From assembly GCF_022458985.1 (NCBI RefSeq), contig NC_061770.1, forward strand, positions 39,165,599 to 39,229,598: a DNA stretch of 64,000 nt. Reading direction: 5' to 3'. This stretch comes from Mugil cephalus (lineage: Eukaryota; Chordata; Actinopteri; Mugiliformes; Mugilidae). Below the pieces are notes generated by a model. The model was not told the origin of the DNA and made no database searches. It saw only the letters and a program-made list of their open reading frames with translations. Numbering within the stretch: position 1 is the stretch's first letter; every line of letters begins with the position of its first letter. Position numbers and translations under genes: made by a program. Shown one piece after another: positions 34,140 through 45,976 of this stretch.

Positions 34140-35100
34140 ACGTGTAAATATTTTTTATTATCTATAAACGGTTTCTATAAATTGGAAAAGCGTTGTGGTG
34201 TAAGCTCATTTCCTAGACGAGAAGCTGAGATGTATTTGTAATTTGTACTGGTTTCAAAAAAAGCTTTTTGACATGGCCACTAATCTGTGGTCCAAACTAG
34301 TGGCGTGGGAGTGGGGGCGACGTTCGATGCTCCAGCAAAGGTGCACACTGACCTCAGATCACAACATAAATGCTGAGTGGAAAGTGTGGTGTTGCGGAGT
34401 TAGAACATAATAGGTCGCTGCCAGGAAGTGGAGACGCTGCACTGAGTATGTCACACTCGTCACACGGTGCGCATTCATTCATCTGAAGAACTGAATCTGA
34501 GACCTCGGTACCACCACCTACTTTAGTACAGTTACCTTCGACACGTTCTGTACAAGTTATGCAATCGTCTAAAAAATTTTCCACAGACCGTGTCGGTAAA
34601 AAACACACGCTTGCGGAGGCAGAATTAGCCAGAAGTCTTCGGGTGGTCAGATTAAGACAGTCAGAAAATACGCACATGCTATTGTACATACAATGAGTAC
34701 GCACTTAACTGAAGAGGATCTAAGTTTAAGTAATGCGTCTTAACCCTAACATTAGATATGGACAAGATAGGGTGGTGTGGGTTAAATGGTAGGGTTGTGT
34801 TTTTAATACCTTTCATTCAACGTGCTTCCTTGCTACAGGTTACTCTGAGGTTGTACAGATAAAGATCAACCTAACTCGTGACAAAGGAAGCTATAAAGGC
34901 CAAAATGACATGTCTAATTCAAGGGTATCATTGCAGATAGAAATGCTGTACGTGAGAACACCTCTCTTTCAGACCCCATATATTTAGCCTGGTCTTTTTA
35001 TTTTAGGAACATTATGGTGACATATTGTACACGCATGCTCCAGCCGCCTGTTTACGATCTCCGGACACTGTATGTCATTAGTTGTACAAACCTGACCCAT
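34140..35100. other. Intergenic stretch after copy 7
   Basis: I see no exon, RNA gene or clear transposon here. AT-rich unique sequence. Confidence 0.5.
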
Positions 35101-35104
35101 CATT

Positions 35105-35175
35105 GCACTTTGTATCAGTAAGATAAGATAATATTTATTTATCTATCCCCGTTGGGGGAAATTCAAATGCTACAG
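35105..35175. repeat. SINE/LINE end (agataagataatatttattt type)
   Basis: The sequence agataagataatatttattt followed by ccccgttgggggaaattcaa is the common 3' end of a fish retroposon. Confidence 0.55.
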
Positions 35176-35654
35176 CAGCACAAGTGAAGAAGAACTAGAA
35201 CAGTGACCTCAAAAGTGAATTAAATTAAAGACACAGAGAGCAGGCAGTTGTTGATACTTTTAAATCAGGCTTTTTCATGATTTTAATTCCTATTAACACT
35301 ATTTTATCACATTGGGTTTTTAGTTATTTACATGGCTTACTTTTACATGGTTCATTTACTTAATTTTATAACTTGTTTTTATTGGTAAAGAGTATTTCGT
35401 CTTTTTATTTACTATTTTTATTACTTATTGTATCTGTTTATTTATTTTATATTTTATACCCATAAGGTAGCGTCTTCCTTGCCTCAAGCCTCGGTGTCCT
35501 GCCATGTCTTGCTGACGGTTCCTAGTGTGTGGATTGGTGTGAGTGTGGACCAGTGTGTGCCTGTGTATGTGCAGCGTGCGTATGTGTGTGTGTATGCGTG
35601 TGCCTGTATGTGGTGGTGGTTTCTTGATTCTTCGAAGTTTTATGTTTTTTTTAA

Positions 35655-35745
35655 TTATTTATGTAAAGCACTTTGGGATGCTTTTTGGTATGAAAAGTGC
35701 TATATATATATATATATAAAGTTTCAAGTTTGAAGTTTGGATAAA
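35655..35745 (+). repeat. LINE/SINE 3' end (aaagcactttgg type) with TA run
   Basis: taaagcactttgggatgc then gaaaagtgctatatata, a widely conserved fish retroposon tail, followed by a (TA)n run. Confidence 0.6.
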
Positions 35746-35839
35746 GTGACTACAAAAATGGCTGCCGGTTGGCTCAGTGAGATCAGAGCTGTGTGCTGTT
35801 GTACACAAAGGAGCGTCTAAAGCGTCCAGTTTTGCATCG

Positions 35840-36250
35840 GGGTTAGGTGTAGCCATCAGCCACAGCTCGTTGTGCAGATGTTGAGACAGATTTTGTCCTT
35901 AACCCTCCTCTCATCCACTGTTTCCAAGCAGTCCAAGTTCAATCCCACCACCAAGAGGACTTTCCTCACCAGCTTGTTGAGTCTGTTGACCTCATCAATC
36001 TGCTTAGGAAGAACATCCTGCTCCGTCCTTTCCTGTCGAGGGCATCTGTATTATGTGAGTCCAGTTTGTTGTTGATGTGGACCCCAAGGTACTTGTATGA
36101 GTCCACAATCTCCACCTCCTCACCCTGGATGGTGACTGGGACAGGTTTCCTCCGGTTCCTCCTGTAGTCCACCACCACCACCTCCTTAGTTTTTCTGATG
36201 TTGAGTTGTTCCGGTTGCTCCACTCAACAAAGATCTCAATCGTCATTGGC
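35840..36250 (-). mobile_element. LINE reverse transcriptase C-terminal fragment
   Basis: On the minus strand a broken frame reads TKEVVVVDYRR, then VEIVDSYKYLGVHINNKLD and RSRMFFLSRLMRS. These are hallmark motifs just downstream of the reverse transcriptase catalytic domain in fish CR1/L2-like LINEs (KTKEL-DFR, YKYLGV, LFFLRRL). Old and frame-damaged. Confidence 0.8.
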
Positions 36251-36284
36251 GATACATCCAACTATGGAAGAGTCATCGGAAAAC

Positions 36285-36690
36285 TTTAGATGACTTGTAT
36301 TTATAAAGCTCTCCTTTGTGTGGTCCCGTCCTACCTAGGAAAATACTTGATGAGGAACCAAGGACAGCATACCCTACGATCGTGTGACTTCCTTACACTG
36401 ACTGTCCCTCGAGTGTTTACGGAAATGGGAAAAGGGGCAATTCGCTATGCATTGAACTCTTTGCAGGCTGATCCCATTTGGCAGCTGTGTTGCAATTCTC
36501 AAAGAGAAGGAACTTGAAAGCAGTGGAGTTTGTCACTGCTTTTAAGCCATTTCGAACCTGCTTGCATATACGACGATGTACGAATGTTTGTATTGTAATT
36601 TGCTGCCTCTTGCCTAGGTCGCTTTTGCAAAATAAATTCTCTATCTCGATAAGCTCGCCTGGTTAAATAAAGGTCTAATAACAATAATAA
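36285..36690 (+). mobile_element. LINE C-terminal end with 3' tail
   Basis: Reads IYKALLCVVPSYLGKYL, TLRSCDFLTLTVPRVFTEMG and ends with a cgcctggttaaataaaggt tail and short AAT repeats. The order VPSYL - LRS - VPR - G matches the C-terminus of fish L2-type LINEs. It is in opposite orientation to the fragment just upstream. Confidence 0.72.
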
Positions 36691-36699
36691 TAAAGAAAT

Positions 36700-38280
36700 A
36701 GACCCATTAAGGAACCACCACCAATTATTATTCAGAGAATGAGGAACTGATCGTTTTAGTAGAAACAATACAGTGGCTTCCTGCCAGAGGAAATTAGTGA
36801 CTTGTACAGATAATGGACAGATGCTTCAGTGCAGCAAAGGATGACTACAGTTAACTTTGTACAGGAAATAGAACATATGATGTGACATCAGATGTAGTTT
36901 TGTGGTAGAAGCAGTGTGAAAAATGTTGTAAACAGGAGCCACTTGAAGAACTACTGTGCTTGGCATTTCTCCACCTGGCCCTGATCTCCAGGTCCCCGAG
37001 TTTGTGGCTCGTTAGCCATCAGAGGGAGGGTGACTTAAAGAACACAATGAGTCAAATGTTTGCCCGAGATGCTTCATTGTGCATGTCCCCTGTGCAAGCT
37101 AGTGCAGCAGACAATGGCCGCTGCACTGTGCAAACATTGGTTGGGATGGGCTCATGCAAACATTTTATAATTCTGGCAATAAAGGCGGCAACTGCAGGAA
37201 CCATAAAGAAAGAAGGCGCCTGTGACAAAGTGGGTCAGACCATTTGTCTCATTATTTCATCTTTAGTTTAGTTTAACCATACTTGTTTGTTTCAGCTTTT
37301 TTTCCCCCATCAGTAATCACCATTTTGCAGATACAGACTATCCCGGGTTTGTTTGTGTTTTGTATTATGTTTGGTTATATTTGGTAGCTCAACATCTTGG
37401 TTGAAATAAACATTTACACATATTGTTAGATTTAGTTATAGTTTATTGATTTACTTCTTGTTAAAATAAGTTATGTTGATATTCATTTGTGTTACTTACC
37501 ATACTCACCATGTGGCCAGAGTCAAAGGAGGGAGTGCGGTGATATTTCCTGCTTTTATACTCGGGTAACATGATTGGGGGCAGGTCATTGGACTAGTCCA
37601 AATGGGTAAGGGTAAGGGAAATTACTAAAAAGTATTATTTAGATTTATTTGTTATTATATGAAGGTATGATTAAATATGGATCATCGGTAATGCAGGTAA
37701 AGGTGTTTTACTGTAGTCAGGTCAGAGGTTAGTTTTGTAAATGGTTTTATTAGGAGCCAGTGGACTCTCCTCCCGTAGTGGTACAGCCAGGGAGGCTGGG
37801 TTAGGAGGAGGAGAGGGTATTTAAGCAGAGTGCTGATCAGGTGTAGCAATTTACACATGATTTAAGTTGAATTTTGCGTTTGTTATAAGTTGAGTTTTAT
37901 TTAGTTCAACTCAGTTAACTGTTCAGTTACCTTTTTTTTCTGTTGTATATACTTTTGTTGCTACATCAAAACTGGAAGCACATGTAAATAAACACCTTGC
38001 GGTGATTTTTTTCTAAACAAACGGCCTTGAATCTGCCTCCTACTTATGCCGCTCCGGTCAGCTACCCAACAGCGCCTTTGAACGCAGACACACTGGAAAC
38101 CAGGATAAAAAAAAATAAATAAATAAAAAATACATTTTAGAGTTCAAAAAACAGATGGGATTTCATGAGCACTAGCGAGTTCTCGCTTTCTGCGCAGTTC
38201 TTGACCATTTAGGTTCACTAAATTGTTAGCATGTACTAGGCGGTAAAAGGCGATTTGGCCTTTAGCAGGACAGTGAACAC
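36700..38280. other. Intergenic stretch, nothing supported
   Basis: No exon or RNA gene recognised. Frames here are short and have no family features. Confidence 0.5.
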
Positions 38281-38284
38281 CAAA

Positions 38285-38710
38285 TTGATCTGGCATAGCA
38301 TTATGACCACCTTCCTAATATTGTGTAGATCTCCCTTTGTGCCTCTGAAACAGTTGTGACTTATCACTCAATGGACATGGACCTTCTGAGGGTGTCCTCT
38401 AGCGTCTGGCAATAACAGGATGTTGTTAGTGGGGGACTTTGTTTCCTATGGGTTGAGAAGCGGGGGCTCTGTGGATCATCCCACAGATACCTGATCAGCC
38501 TAGTGAATTTGGAGGCCGGGTCAACAACTTGCTCATGTTTGTTTGTTTTATTGAGTTGTTCCTAAAACGTTTCAGTATAAGGATGGCTACTGCTATGGAG
38601 TGGGGGTACCTGGTCTAGGTGTAGGTGGATGCTACATGTCCAAGTAACATCCACACCAACGCCAGGTCCAGAAGTTTCCCAGCATTTTAATGTTATGCCT
38701 GAGTGGTGTA
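38285..38710. mobile_element. Tc1/mariner-like relic
   Basis: Left end ttgatctggcatagcattat followed by gaccaccttcctaatattgt; right end aatgttatgcctgagtggtg. Internally only scattered pieces of the transposase region remain (catcccacagatacctgatc, aggtccagaagtttcccagc). Confidence 0.75.
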
Positions 38711-39215
38711 CATGCGTCTGTATGATCAAGTTGGAAAATGTGTCATTGTGACTGCAAGGCCCATCAGGTAATAGGTAGAAAAGCACCATGTAAATGCAAG
38801 TGAGTTAATGTAAACGAACCAAGCAATTTCCCTTGAGGATCAACAAAGTCTTTCTAAGTCTAATTCCAAGAGCACTTACTGTTTACATTGGTGGTTATGA
38901 TAAGCATGGGCCTGATAGGAAAAATTGCCAATATGTTTCCGAATACACACACTTGACCCGTTAACCAGTTCCAGGTTAACACAGAGTGTAAAAAGGCTAA
39001 ATAAAGTTGCTCCTCCAATGAACTCACACAACTCTTTACCTGCAAGACGTGTTAACCACCATGCACATGACATGTAGCTCACACTTTTGCATGTTTCTTC
39101 TGCTTGCAAAGAATCAAGTAGGATTCTTTGAGACTATATTGCTTTCCAAATCTTGCACGTATTTGCAACTTTTTAATCTTCATTTGAGGGTGCTACATGC
39201 ATACATATTGTGTGA

Positions 39216-39285
39216 CCCCCCCCACCAACCCCCCCACCCCCACCACCACCACCACCACCACCAACACCCACACCCCCACCCCCTT
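39216..39285 (+). repeat. C-rich (CCA/CACC)n simple repeat
   Basis: About 70 bases of ccacc, caccacca and caccca units, immediately left of the duplicated S100 promoter block. Confidence 0.85.
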
Positions 39286-39460
39286 AAATCCATAAATAAC
39301 TAACTATAGCTGTATGAGCCCTTTCAGATGATATGTACATTGGGCACTGAAAGATTGAACTTGTGTCGACAGAGTAGAAGACGCCACCTACATTAAACAC
39401 CTGAGACAGGATAACCACATCACAACCACAGAGCCTTGTCTGATTGCTGGTCTAAAGGGG

Positions 39461-39620
39461 TATAAAAAAAGAGCCGTCTCTCTTCTTTGCCCATCTACTG
39501 CTCAGTCGAACTGTGCGACTCTTCGCTATTTTTCTCTTCATCTTACTCGCCTACCAACCATGACCCAGCTGGAGACAGCCATGGCTATCCTAATGCAGAC
39601 CTTTGATACCTACGCTGGCA
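39461..39620 (+). pseudogene. Truncated S100 copy (promoter, 5' UTR, first 20 codons)
   Basis: TATAAA at 39,461, a 5' leader very like that of the intact gene, and ATG at 39,560. The frame reads [20 protein letters not shown] and homology stops at 39,620. The next bases (ttattttatgtcatg) are unrelated, so the rest of exon 1, the intron and exon 2 are gone. The first 20 codons differ from the intact gene at one residue (Ala for Thr 9). The promoter may still be active, but no S100 protein can be made. Confidence 0.88.
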
Positions 39621-42561
39621 TTATTTTATGTCATGTAGAGCAGATTAATCAAGAAAATGATCATAATTAGAAGAAAAACAAAACGTAATTGACATGCTTC
39701 ATTCATATCTGCATATATAAGTACACAGGAATTTAATGTATTCTAAAGCAACTAACGCAAGACAAGGAGGCAACTTCTAAGAATACCCTGGGGGTATAAA
39801 TAAAGTCACATTTGAATAACTGGTAGAGATTCAGATCATCATCACACTAACATTTGTCACAAGATGAATCTCAAGAGTAACATATCAATCATTGTTTCAC
39901 CTCACCTGTGAATTTCTAGCCTCTCCTTTAGCTTCTCCTCCTCCATCTCCTCCGCCCTCTCCTGTCCTCCTTCAGCTCACATGTTAGCGGGAAACCAGGA
40001 GAGCCAATGAGAGAGCGATATTTAGATTAGAGGCGGGATTTTTTCGCAGAGACTGGCTGTTAACGTTTTGTGTGCCTTAATTATTACCTAAACACTACGG
40101 ATAGCGGTTATGACGGTAGTAATGACCCAGACTCCTTCATGGCCTACGTCACTGTGACGCTGGAGGCAAAACAGAGGGAAGCTTGAGGTCAGCCATGAAA
40201 ATGATGTCTTGCTGTATTTTTTGGGGGTCAAAACCGAAAAATCAAAAACACTAACTCAAACTTTTATCACATACCAGCCACTGCCAGTCGTTTTTTGGTT
40301 TGGCTTTGGCAATTAAAATAAAGGACTGGAGGGAGACATTCAACATCAATTTGCACACTTCATATCAGATGAGATTAATATGTAATGGATCATCAGTTTC
40401 AGCCTGGATAACGTTATGGGTTAGAAAAAATTGTGACTGAAATAACGTTAAGTTAATCATTATTTGGATTATGTAACCACTAGGCTAGCTATGACAATGT
40501 TAGTTGTGTGTTTCAGGGGTGTCCAAACAGAATTAGCATTTGCTATATTACCTTCCAGATGTCTCGCCTCCAGCTAAGCCCCACCCCTCAAAAACATCCC
40601 ACTGTTTACAAACTGTGAAGGGTTCTATAGGTAGGGTTGTGTCCCTAGCATCCCTACCTGCTACGCCCATGCTGCTTTGGATGAGCAAGTTGAAACATCA
40701 ATCTATTGCTATAATGAAACTCTCAAACTAACACAACAAGAAAAACATTAACATTCCTCCATCGAGCTTGCTACAACACGCATGAAGGGTAAAAACGAAA
40801 GAGGAATTTACGAACTGTAGCTCGCTTTTTGAACAATCACTAGACTTCCTGTCTTACTGGGACATGTGAAGTCAGAGCTAAACATAAAAGCACACAGCCT
40901 CTTTGTTACATCTTCTGGGGACTATACAAAGTTTGTTAAGTAATTTCGGGCAAACAGAACAATGATATGTATGAGAGTTGAGGAAGGCCTTGATGTGACA
41001 GAAACCTTTTAAATGACATGACAAAACAAAGATTAAAATCTTTAATGCACGCCGTGAGGTTATCTAACTGTCTCTCGTTCTCGGAAAATGGCCTCGTCCT
41101 GTGACTGCGACGTGCAGCAGAAGGGGACATTTGCAAGAACTCAAGCTGAGTGGTCACAGCGGTGGTTTTGATGCATATAATATCAGCCACAAAGGAAAAA
41201 ATGGCGCCTCTTCTTGCAAACATCTCATTGGCTTCGAGCAGTGAGAGTATGAGCTTCAGCAGGTGGCAAAAGCAAACACACAAACACCTTGTGAGAGCTT
41301 TACAGAGACCACAACAATTACAGTTAGAGCCCTAACTCTAACTGTAACTCTAACTCACTGACTGCTCTGACAGTTGGAGGGAAAACTTTCGGACTACTTT
41401 GTTTATCATCTGATCAGAGGCATCATGCCTCCTCTTAATCCTCCACAGTGACGCTTAGTGTCTTGAGGTCAGGTCAGCGCTCCGTCGACCCAGCAGAGAG
41501 CACCAGCCACACTTTTTCCAGCTGGGACAGTTGTGTAATTACAGAATGTAAGTGTTGCCCCCTAGTGACAGATGCTGTCCCTATCTGCCCTCATACACAA
41601 TGCAGCAGAAGCTCGTCATTACTCTTACTTAGTATCTACTCTTAGGCTTAACTCCTGCCTTTTCTGTGCATCTGCACATAATTTCTCTGTTCGAAGCTGA
41701 GATCGAGGCCTCGCTGCATTTGCTTGTGAATTGTGGGCCGGGCCTATAATCGGCTTGCATGGTCAGTAAGCACAGACTCTGCTCTCTCTCCATTACAGGG
41801 CATTATGAAGGCTAATGGGAATTAGGTGTCCAGAGTGGAGGAGGATGTGGCTCTGGAGTGAGGTGATACAGGTGAGAAGGGGGAAGAGTGTGGTGGTGTG
41901 AAGCCTTTAACGCAGGGTGGGCAAGATTTTAAAACTGAGCACAAACAACTAGCAAAAACAACACAAATAAATATAATTGCATAACAAGTGCTGTTTATTC
42001 ACGATCATCTTTCACCATCAATACTTTTTCAATTCTGTATAAGTATGAGAATAAACAATTTAAAACCAAAAGTGCACATTTATGGTGATAAAATAGTTTT
42101 GCATTTCAAATTAAACAGATATATCTGACAAAGGAACATCAAAAACATTACCATGTTGGTTGTGTTTTACTCGGCCCACGCTTGGATAGTCCAAATATAG
42201 GCATGGGGGGTCATGTTGGAGCTGAGCTAAGGCAGCCTGGACATTAATTACTGAACACCCAACTCCCTGCTAGTACCATGTTAGCTTAGGCTAACAAGCT
42301 AGGCTAATCTCTTGTGCTAGTAGCCGGATAACATGCTGCCTTGATCTTGGTTTCATGATACTGATAATAAGTCAGTAATGAAGTGGTGACTTTACAGTTC
42401 TCTCCCATTGACTGTATACACTGTGGCCAGGCAGGATTAAACCAACCAGTTTGTGGTTGACTGAACTAACAGTTGGCAACTTGGGCATTGCTTCTGAGCT
42501 GCATATGACAGTTGGCAGTTGGCAGTTGACAGTTGGATAGACCTGCTCTGACATGTCATTG

Positions 42562-42562
<1 letters not shown>

Positions 42563-42610
<48 letters not shown>
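42563..42610 (+). repeat. (GATA)12 microsatellite
   Basis: Perfect agat repeats within segmental copy A; absent from copy B. Confidence 0.95.
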
Positions 42611-43046
42611 CTTGACTCTAACATGTCATTTGGTGGCTAATAAACCATATAAAACCACTTCTAAATACAAGTAGTAATACCATAGCTGGCAAATGAAGGT
42701 ATATAGAGAAAAGTTGAAAACCCCTTTAAAACCTTGGGAGGTGGACGTAGACAACATTTATTAACCTCTTACAACAGAGTCTTAATTTAGGATTATAATT
42801 CCTGAGGGGAAATATTTGACTATGAGCTCTCACCCAAGACCAAAACATATAAGTGTGTTCAGTTGGGGACTGTTTACATCCGTTACGAGTATCGCTAACA
42901 GAGATGATATAGAGATGCACTTCCTTCGGTTAGGGCCTAGTGATAAGAGGGTCTCAACAAGTTTTAAAAAGTTCAAAACTTCATCAAAATCTTCATCAAA
43001 TCCATAGAATATAGACCAACAGGGTATTCTTTGATAATTTTTGCTA

Positions 43047-43195
43047 CCCTAACCCTAGGTGACAACCTAGGGTTACCTAGGTTAGATAACCCTAACCCTA
43101 GGTGATAACCCTTAGGGTTATCACCAACCCTTAGAGCTATCACCTAGGGTTATCACCCTTAGGGTTATCACCTAGGGTTAGGGTTATCTAGTCTC
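43047..43195. repeat. Telomere-like interstitial repeats in both orientations
   Basis: Repeated ccctaaccctagg, gataaccctaaccctaggtg and agggttatcacc words alternate orientation, making a string of short palindromes (cctaggttatcacc/ggtgataaccctagg). A shorter version is at 48,200-48,243 in copy B. Confidence 0.8.
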
Positions 43196-43265
43196 AGGAG
43201 TTTCGTTCCTTTTTCTTTGTTGTTATTGTTGTTGTTGTTGTTGTTTTGATATACCATGACCTGCT

Positions 43266-44294
43266 GAGGCCTGTATCACGAAGCCAGCTCAACTTATCCA
43301 GCTGAACCTATCCAGAACAGTGACGATCTGGATAAGCGGTATCATGACGCTGGTTATCAACTCACTAACTCAGTCCAGACTGTCTTGTTGTGAATCGATG
43401 AATGCGTACATATATACATAGGGCGGGTTCCAAGGCAGCAGACCAGTCACAATTACGAGTGCTGATCTGCCGGCAAAAAAGACAGCATATGTCTCCTACG
43501 AGGAGAAAAGACTGATTCTACTAATATGAAGAAGAAAAAGTAAATCTCACTCAAAATCTTGAAAAGTCAAACACCGCGGCTGCATTGAAGAGACGCCATA
43601 AGGCAAGGTAAAGGATCGCAGATTGCATAAATGCGCAAGTTACACATCAATGGCTCAATTAGTTTAGATTTAACAAAGCCACGAAACCCAATCACTGCGC
43701 TGCATAGATGAATTGCGTGCATGACAATTACTGTCATTCCCCCAGATGTAACCCCTCTGGAGTAAAAAGAAGGTGGGAGCAGATAAAAACCAAGCACAAA
43801 AATATCATTTCATCTGGGGAGTTGGGTTTCTTAATTCTGTAATGTTACATGTGCTACGATAAAGATGGAAGCTGATGCCACAATTACATCATATCAGTAC
43901 ATCACCTTGTTTGCCTGAATGAAATTATCCTGATTTTAAGGTGTGTTTGAGCTTAGTGGGGACAAATGGCTAAATTATCCTCTTCTTTGTGTGGTTATTT
44001 CCTGGAAAATGTGTTGTGATGCTCTTCTCGTGATTTGGGCGCCAATCTTAATCAAGTCTTTAATGAAAGGGCACGTGATTCTTTACCGAACAGCTGCTTG
44101 GCCGGTGGGTGGAGCCTTTATGCGGATTCAGGTAAATCCTGAAAGTTACCCTGGCAAACCTGCCCGAAGCAGGTTTGCCATTAAAAGCAAGTACCTCGAA
44201 AAGAATGAATCCAGCTTCGTGATACCAGGAAACCCAGGGTTAACCCTGAAGTTACCTCGCTAAATTCGTAATCCTGCTCCATGATACAGGCCTC
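43266..44294. mobile_element. Harbinger/ISL2EU-like DNA transposon relic
   Basis: About 1.03 kb with inverted ends GAGGCCTGTATCACGAAGC and GCTCCATGATACAGGCCTC. Near the left, a damaged frame reads YEEKRLILL, then NTAAALKRRHKA, resembling the Myb/SANT-like DNA-binding protein that accompanies Harbinger transposases. Copy B of the duplication lacks the element. The superfamily call is tentative. Confidence 0.65.
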
Positions 44295-45174
44295 CGGATG
44301 ACCGAGAATCTTCACTCAAGTGTAACCAAAACTCCTGCCTCTCTAACATTCAAGGCAACCTAACTGAATATGAATGACCTTTTCTTAATTTTGTAAATGG
44401 ATTCAGCTATAATAAAAAAGAAAAAATATGCCATGCAGGTTTCAATGTTTCAGCAGGATAGTTGAAGATGTGTAAATCTTCAATAATTAAATATATATAA
44501 AAGTAAATGAAATTAAAGATCTCACCCTGGAACCTCATGCAATTTTATTCCCATTCTCTCGCCTTTTTTGTGTTATTTAAATCTGTTGGATTTAAACCTT
44601 ACCTTGTTTGTTGGCTTGTTTGTATCTAGTTGTAGCGTTGGCAAATCTTTTACTGAACAATAAAGCCATCATAAACTCTTATCGTTGTCCAAGCCCATGT
44701 TTATTACCAACACCACCAAATTTTCTCCTCAGTATATTACACCAATGCCTGCCTGGTGGTGCACATACCACCTGTATATGAAAAGTAAATCAAATTAAAG
44801 GCAGACACATAGACAACCACATAGACCTTGATGGTAATAGTAATAGTTTACACTCTTCATTTAGTGATGAACAGTGATTATAAGCACAATGTTTATACAT
44901 CACTGTATATACATATATATCTATCTACCCATAAGACTCAATATAAACAAATCACAGGATTAATTTCATTTGTGTTCGTGGCAATGGTCGTTGTAAACCT
45001 ATAAATAACTAACTGCAGCTGCATGGGCCCTTTCAGACAATATGTACATTGGGCGTTGAAGGATTGAACTTGTTTCAACAGAGTAGGAGACACCACCTAT
45101 AATAAACACCCCGAGGCAGGAAAGCCACACCTGCAGAGGCTTGTCTTATCACAATTCCCGAACGGTGCAAGAGG

Positions 45175-45180
45175 TATAAA
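45175..45180 (+). promoter_or_regulatory. TATA box of the S100 gene
   Basis: TATAAA in gaggtataaaaaaagag, 113 bases before the start codon. Identically placed in the truncated duplicate at 39,461, where the surrounding sequence is also conserved. Confidence 0.75.
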
Positions 45181-45287
45181 AAAAGAGCTGTCTCTCTTCT
45201 TTGTCCACTCCCTACTGCTCCGTCGAACCGTGCATCTCTTCGCACTTTTTCTCTTCGTCTTACTCGCCGACCTGCAAAGCAGCAACC

Positions 45288-45887
45288 ATGACCCAGCTGG
45301 AGACAGCCATGACTATCCTGATGCAGACCTTTGATACCTACGCTGGCACAGACGGAAAGAAGGACTCGTTGAGCAAAGCCGAGGTCAGGACCCTGCTGGA
45401 GAAGGAGCTGCCCGGACTGCTCAAGGTACAGTGCACCCACGGAAAGGGTTATCTCTGTTAGACGTGGTGTGGCTTGATGACAATTAGTCACCCAACAAAA
45501 AAGTGCATGCACAAGGAAAAAATAGATAGAAATAGAAAATATAGTTTAAGACGACAACATGTCGTCACAGTTATGTGATTTAATTGTTAAAACAGACATA
45601 CTGTCAAGTCTTGGTACACATTGTGGTGTAGTGATTGCTTTGTGCCATATAATAAAGGTCATTCTGCAGCAGAGCTGTGCTTGTTTGAATGAAATGATCT
45701 TGGCGCGTGACTCATAAAAGAGTAACTTTCTTTTATTGGATCTGTGCAGTCGGCAAAGAACCAAGGAGAGGTGGACAAGCTGCTGAGTGGACTGGACTTC
45801 AACGGAGACGCTGAGGTCGACTTCAGTGAATTTGTGGTGATGGTAGCTGCCATTACCTGCGCCTGCCACGACCGTGTCAAGAAGTGA
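45288..45887 (+). CDS. S100 family calcium-binding protein (S100P-like)
   Basis: Two coding exons, 45288-45425 and 45750-45887, phase 0, 91 residues. S100 proteins are small EF-hand dimers that bind target proteins after calcium binding, in the cytoplasm or outside the cell. The N-terminal half starts [15 protein letters not shown] and has the S100-type loop (about 19-32, [12 protein letters not shown]). The C-terminal half has the canonical EF loop [12 protein letters not shown] (62-73) with D62, N64, D66, D70 and E73 as ligands, then [14 protein letters not shown]. The intron falls between the two EF-hands after the KELPGLLK linker start, the usual S100 gene structure. The MTxLETAM start and AAITxAC end fit S100P best; S100Z or S100A1-like is possible. 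AATAAA at 45,971. It lies beside a truncated promoter-bearing copy. Confidence 0.92.
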
Positions 45888-45970
45888 GCCGTCGCCACCA
45901 TCCTCGTCTGGGCCCAAGTGGAGTCAACAAAATTATTAAAAACCCCTGTTACTGTTATTTGTGAAAATCA

Positions 45971-45976
45971 AATAAA
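45971..45976 (+). terminator. Polyadenylation signal of the S100 gene
   Basis: AATAAA 84 bases after the stop codon. Confidence 0.8.

Larger units (their letters stand above)
39290..44760. repeat. Segmental duplication, copy A
   Basis: Blocks at 39,290-39,620, 40,830-41,900, 42,645-43,200 and 44,383-44,750 match, in order, 45,000-45,349, 46,480-47,500, 47,700-48,245 and 48,285-48,640. Divergence is moderate. Copy A carries an extra Harbinger-like insertion and lacks the second half of the S100 gene. Confidence 0.85.

Noticed and set aside
42563-42610. CRISPR-like regular repeat
   Set aside because: Simple GATA microsatellite without spacers; the genome is vertebrate.
43943-44263. 106-residue plus-strand frame
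   Set aside because: Lies inside the Harbinger-like element and spans its subterminal inverted repeats; no domain.
45075-45512. Minus-strand frames across S100 exon 1
   Set aside because: Antisense of the S100 promoter and exon with no recognisable domain.
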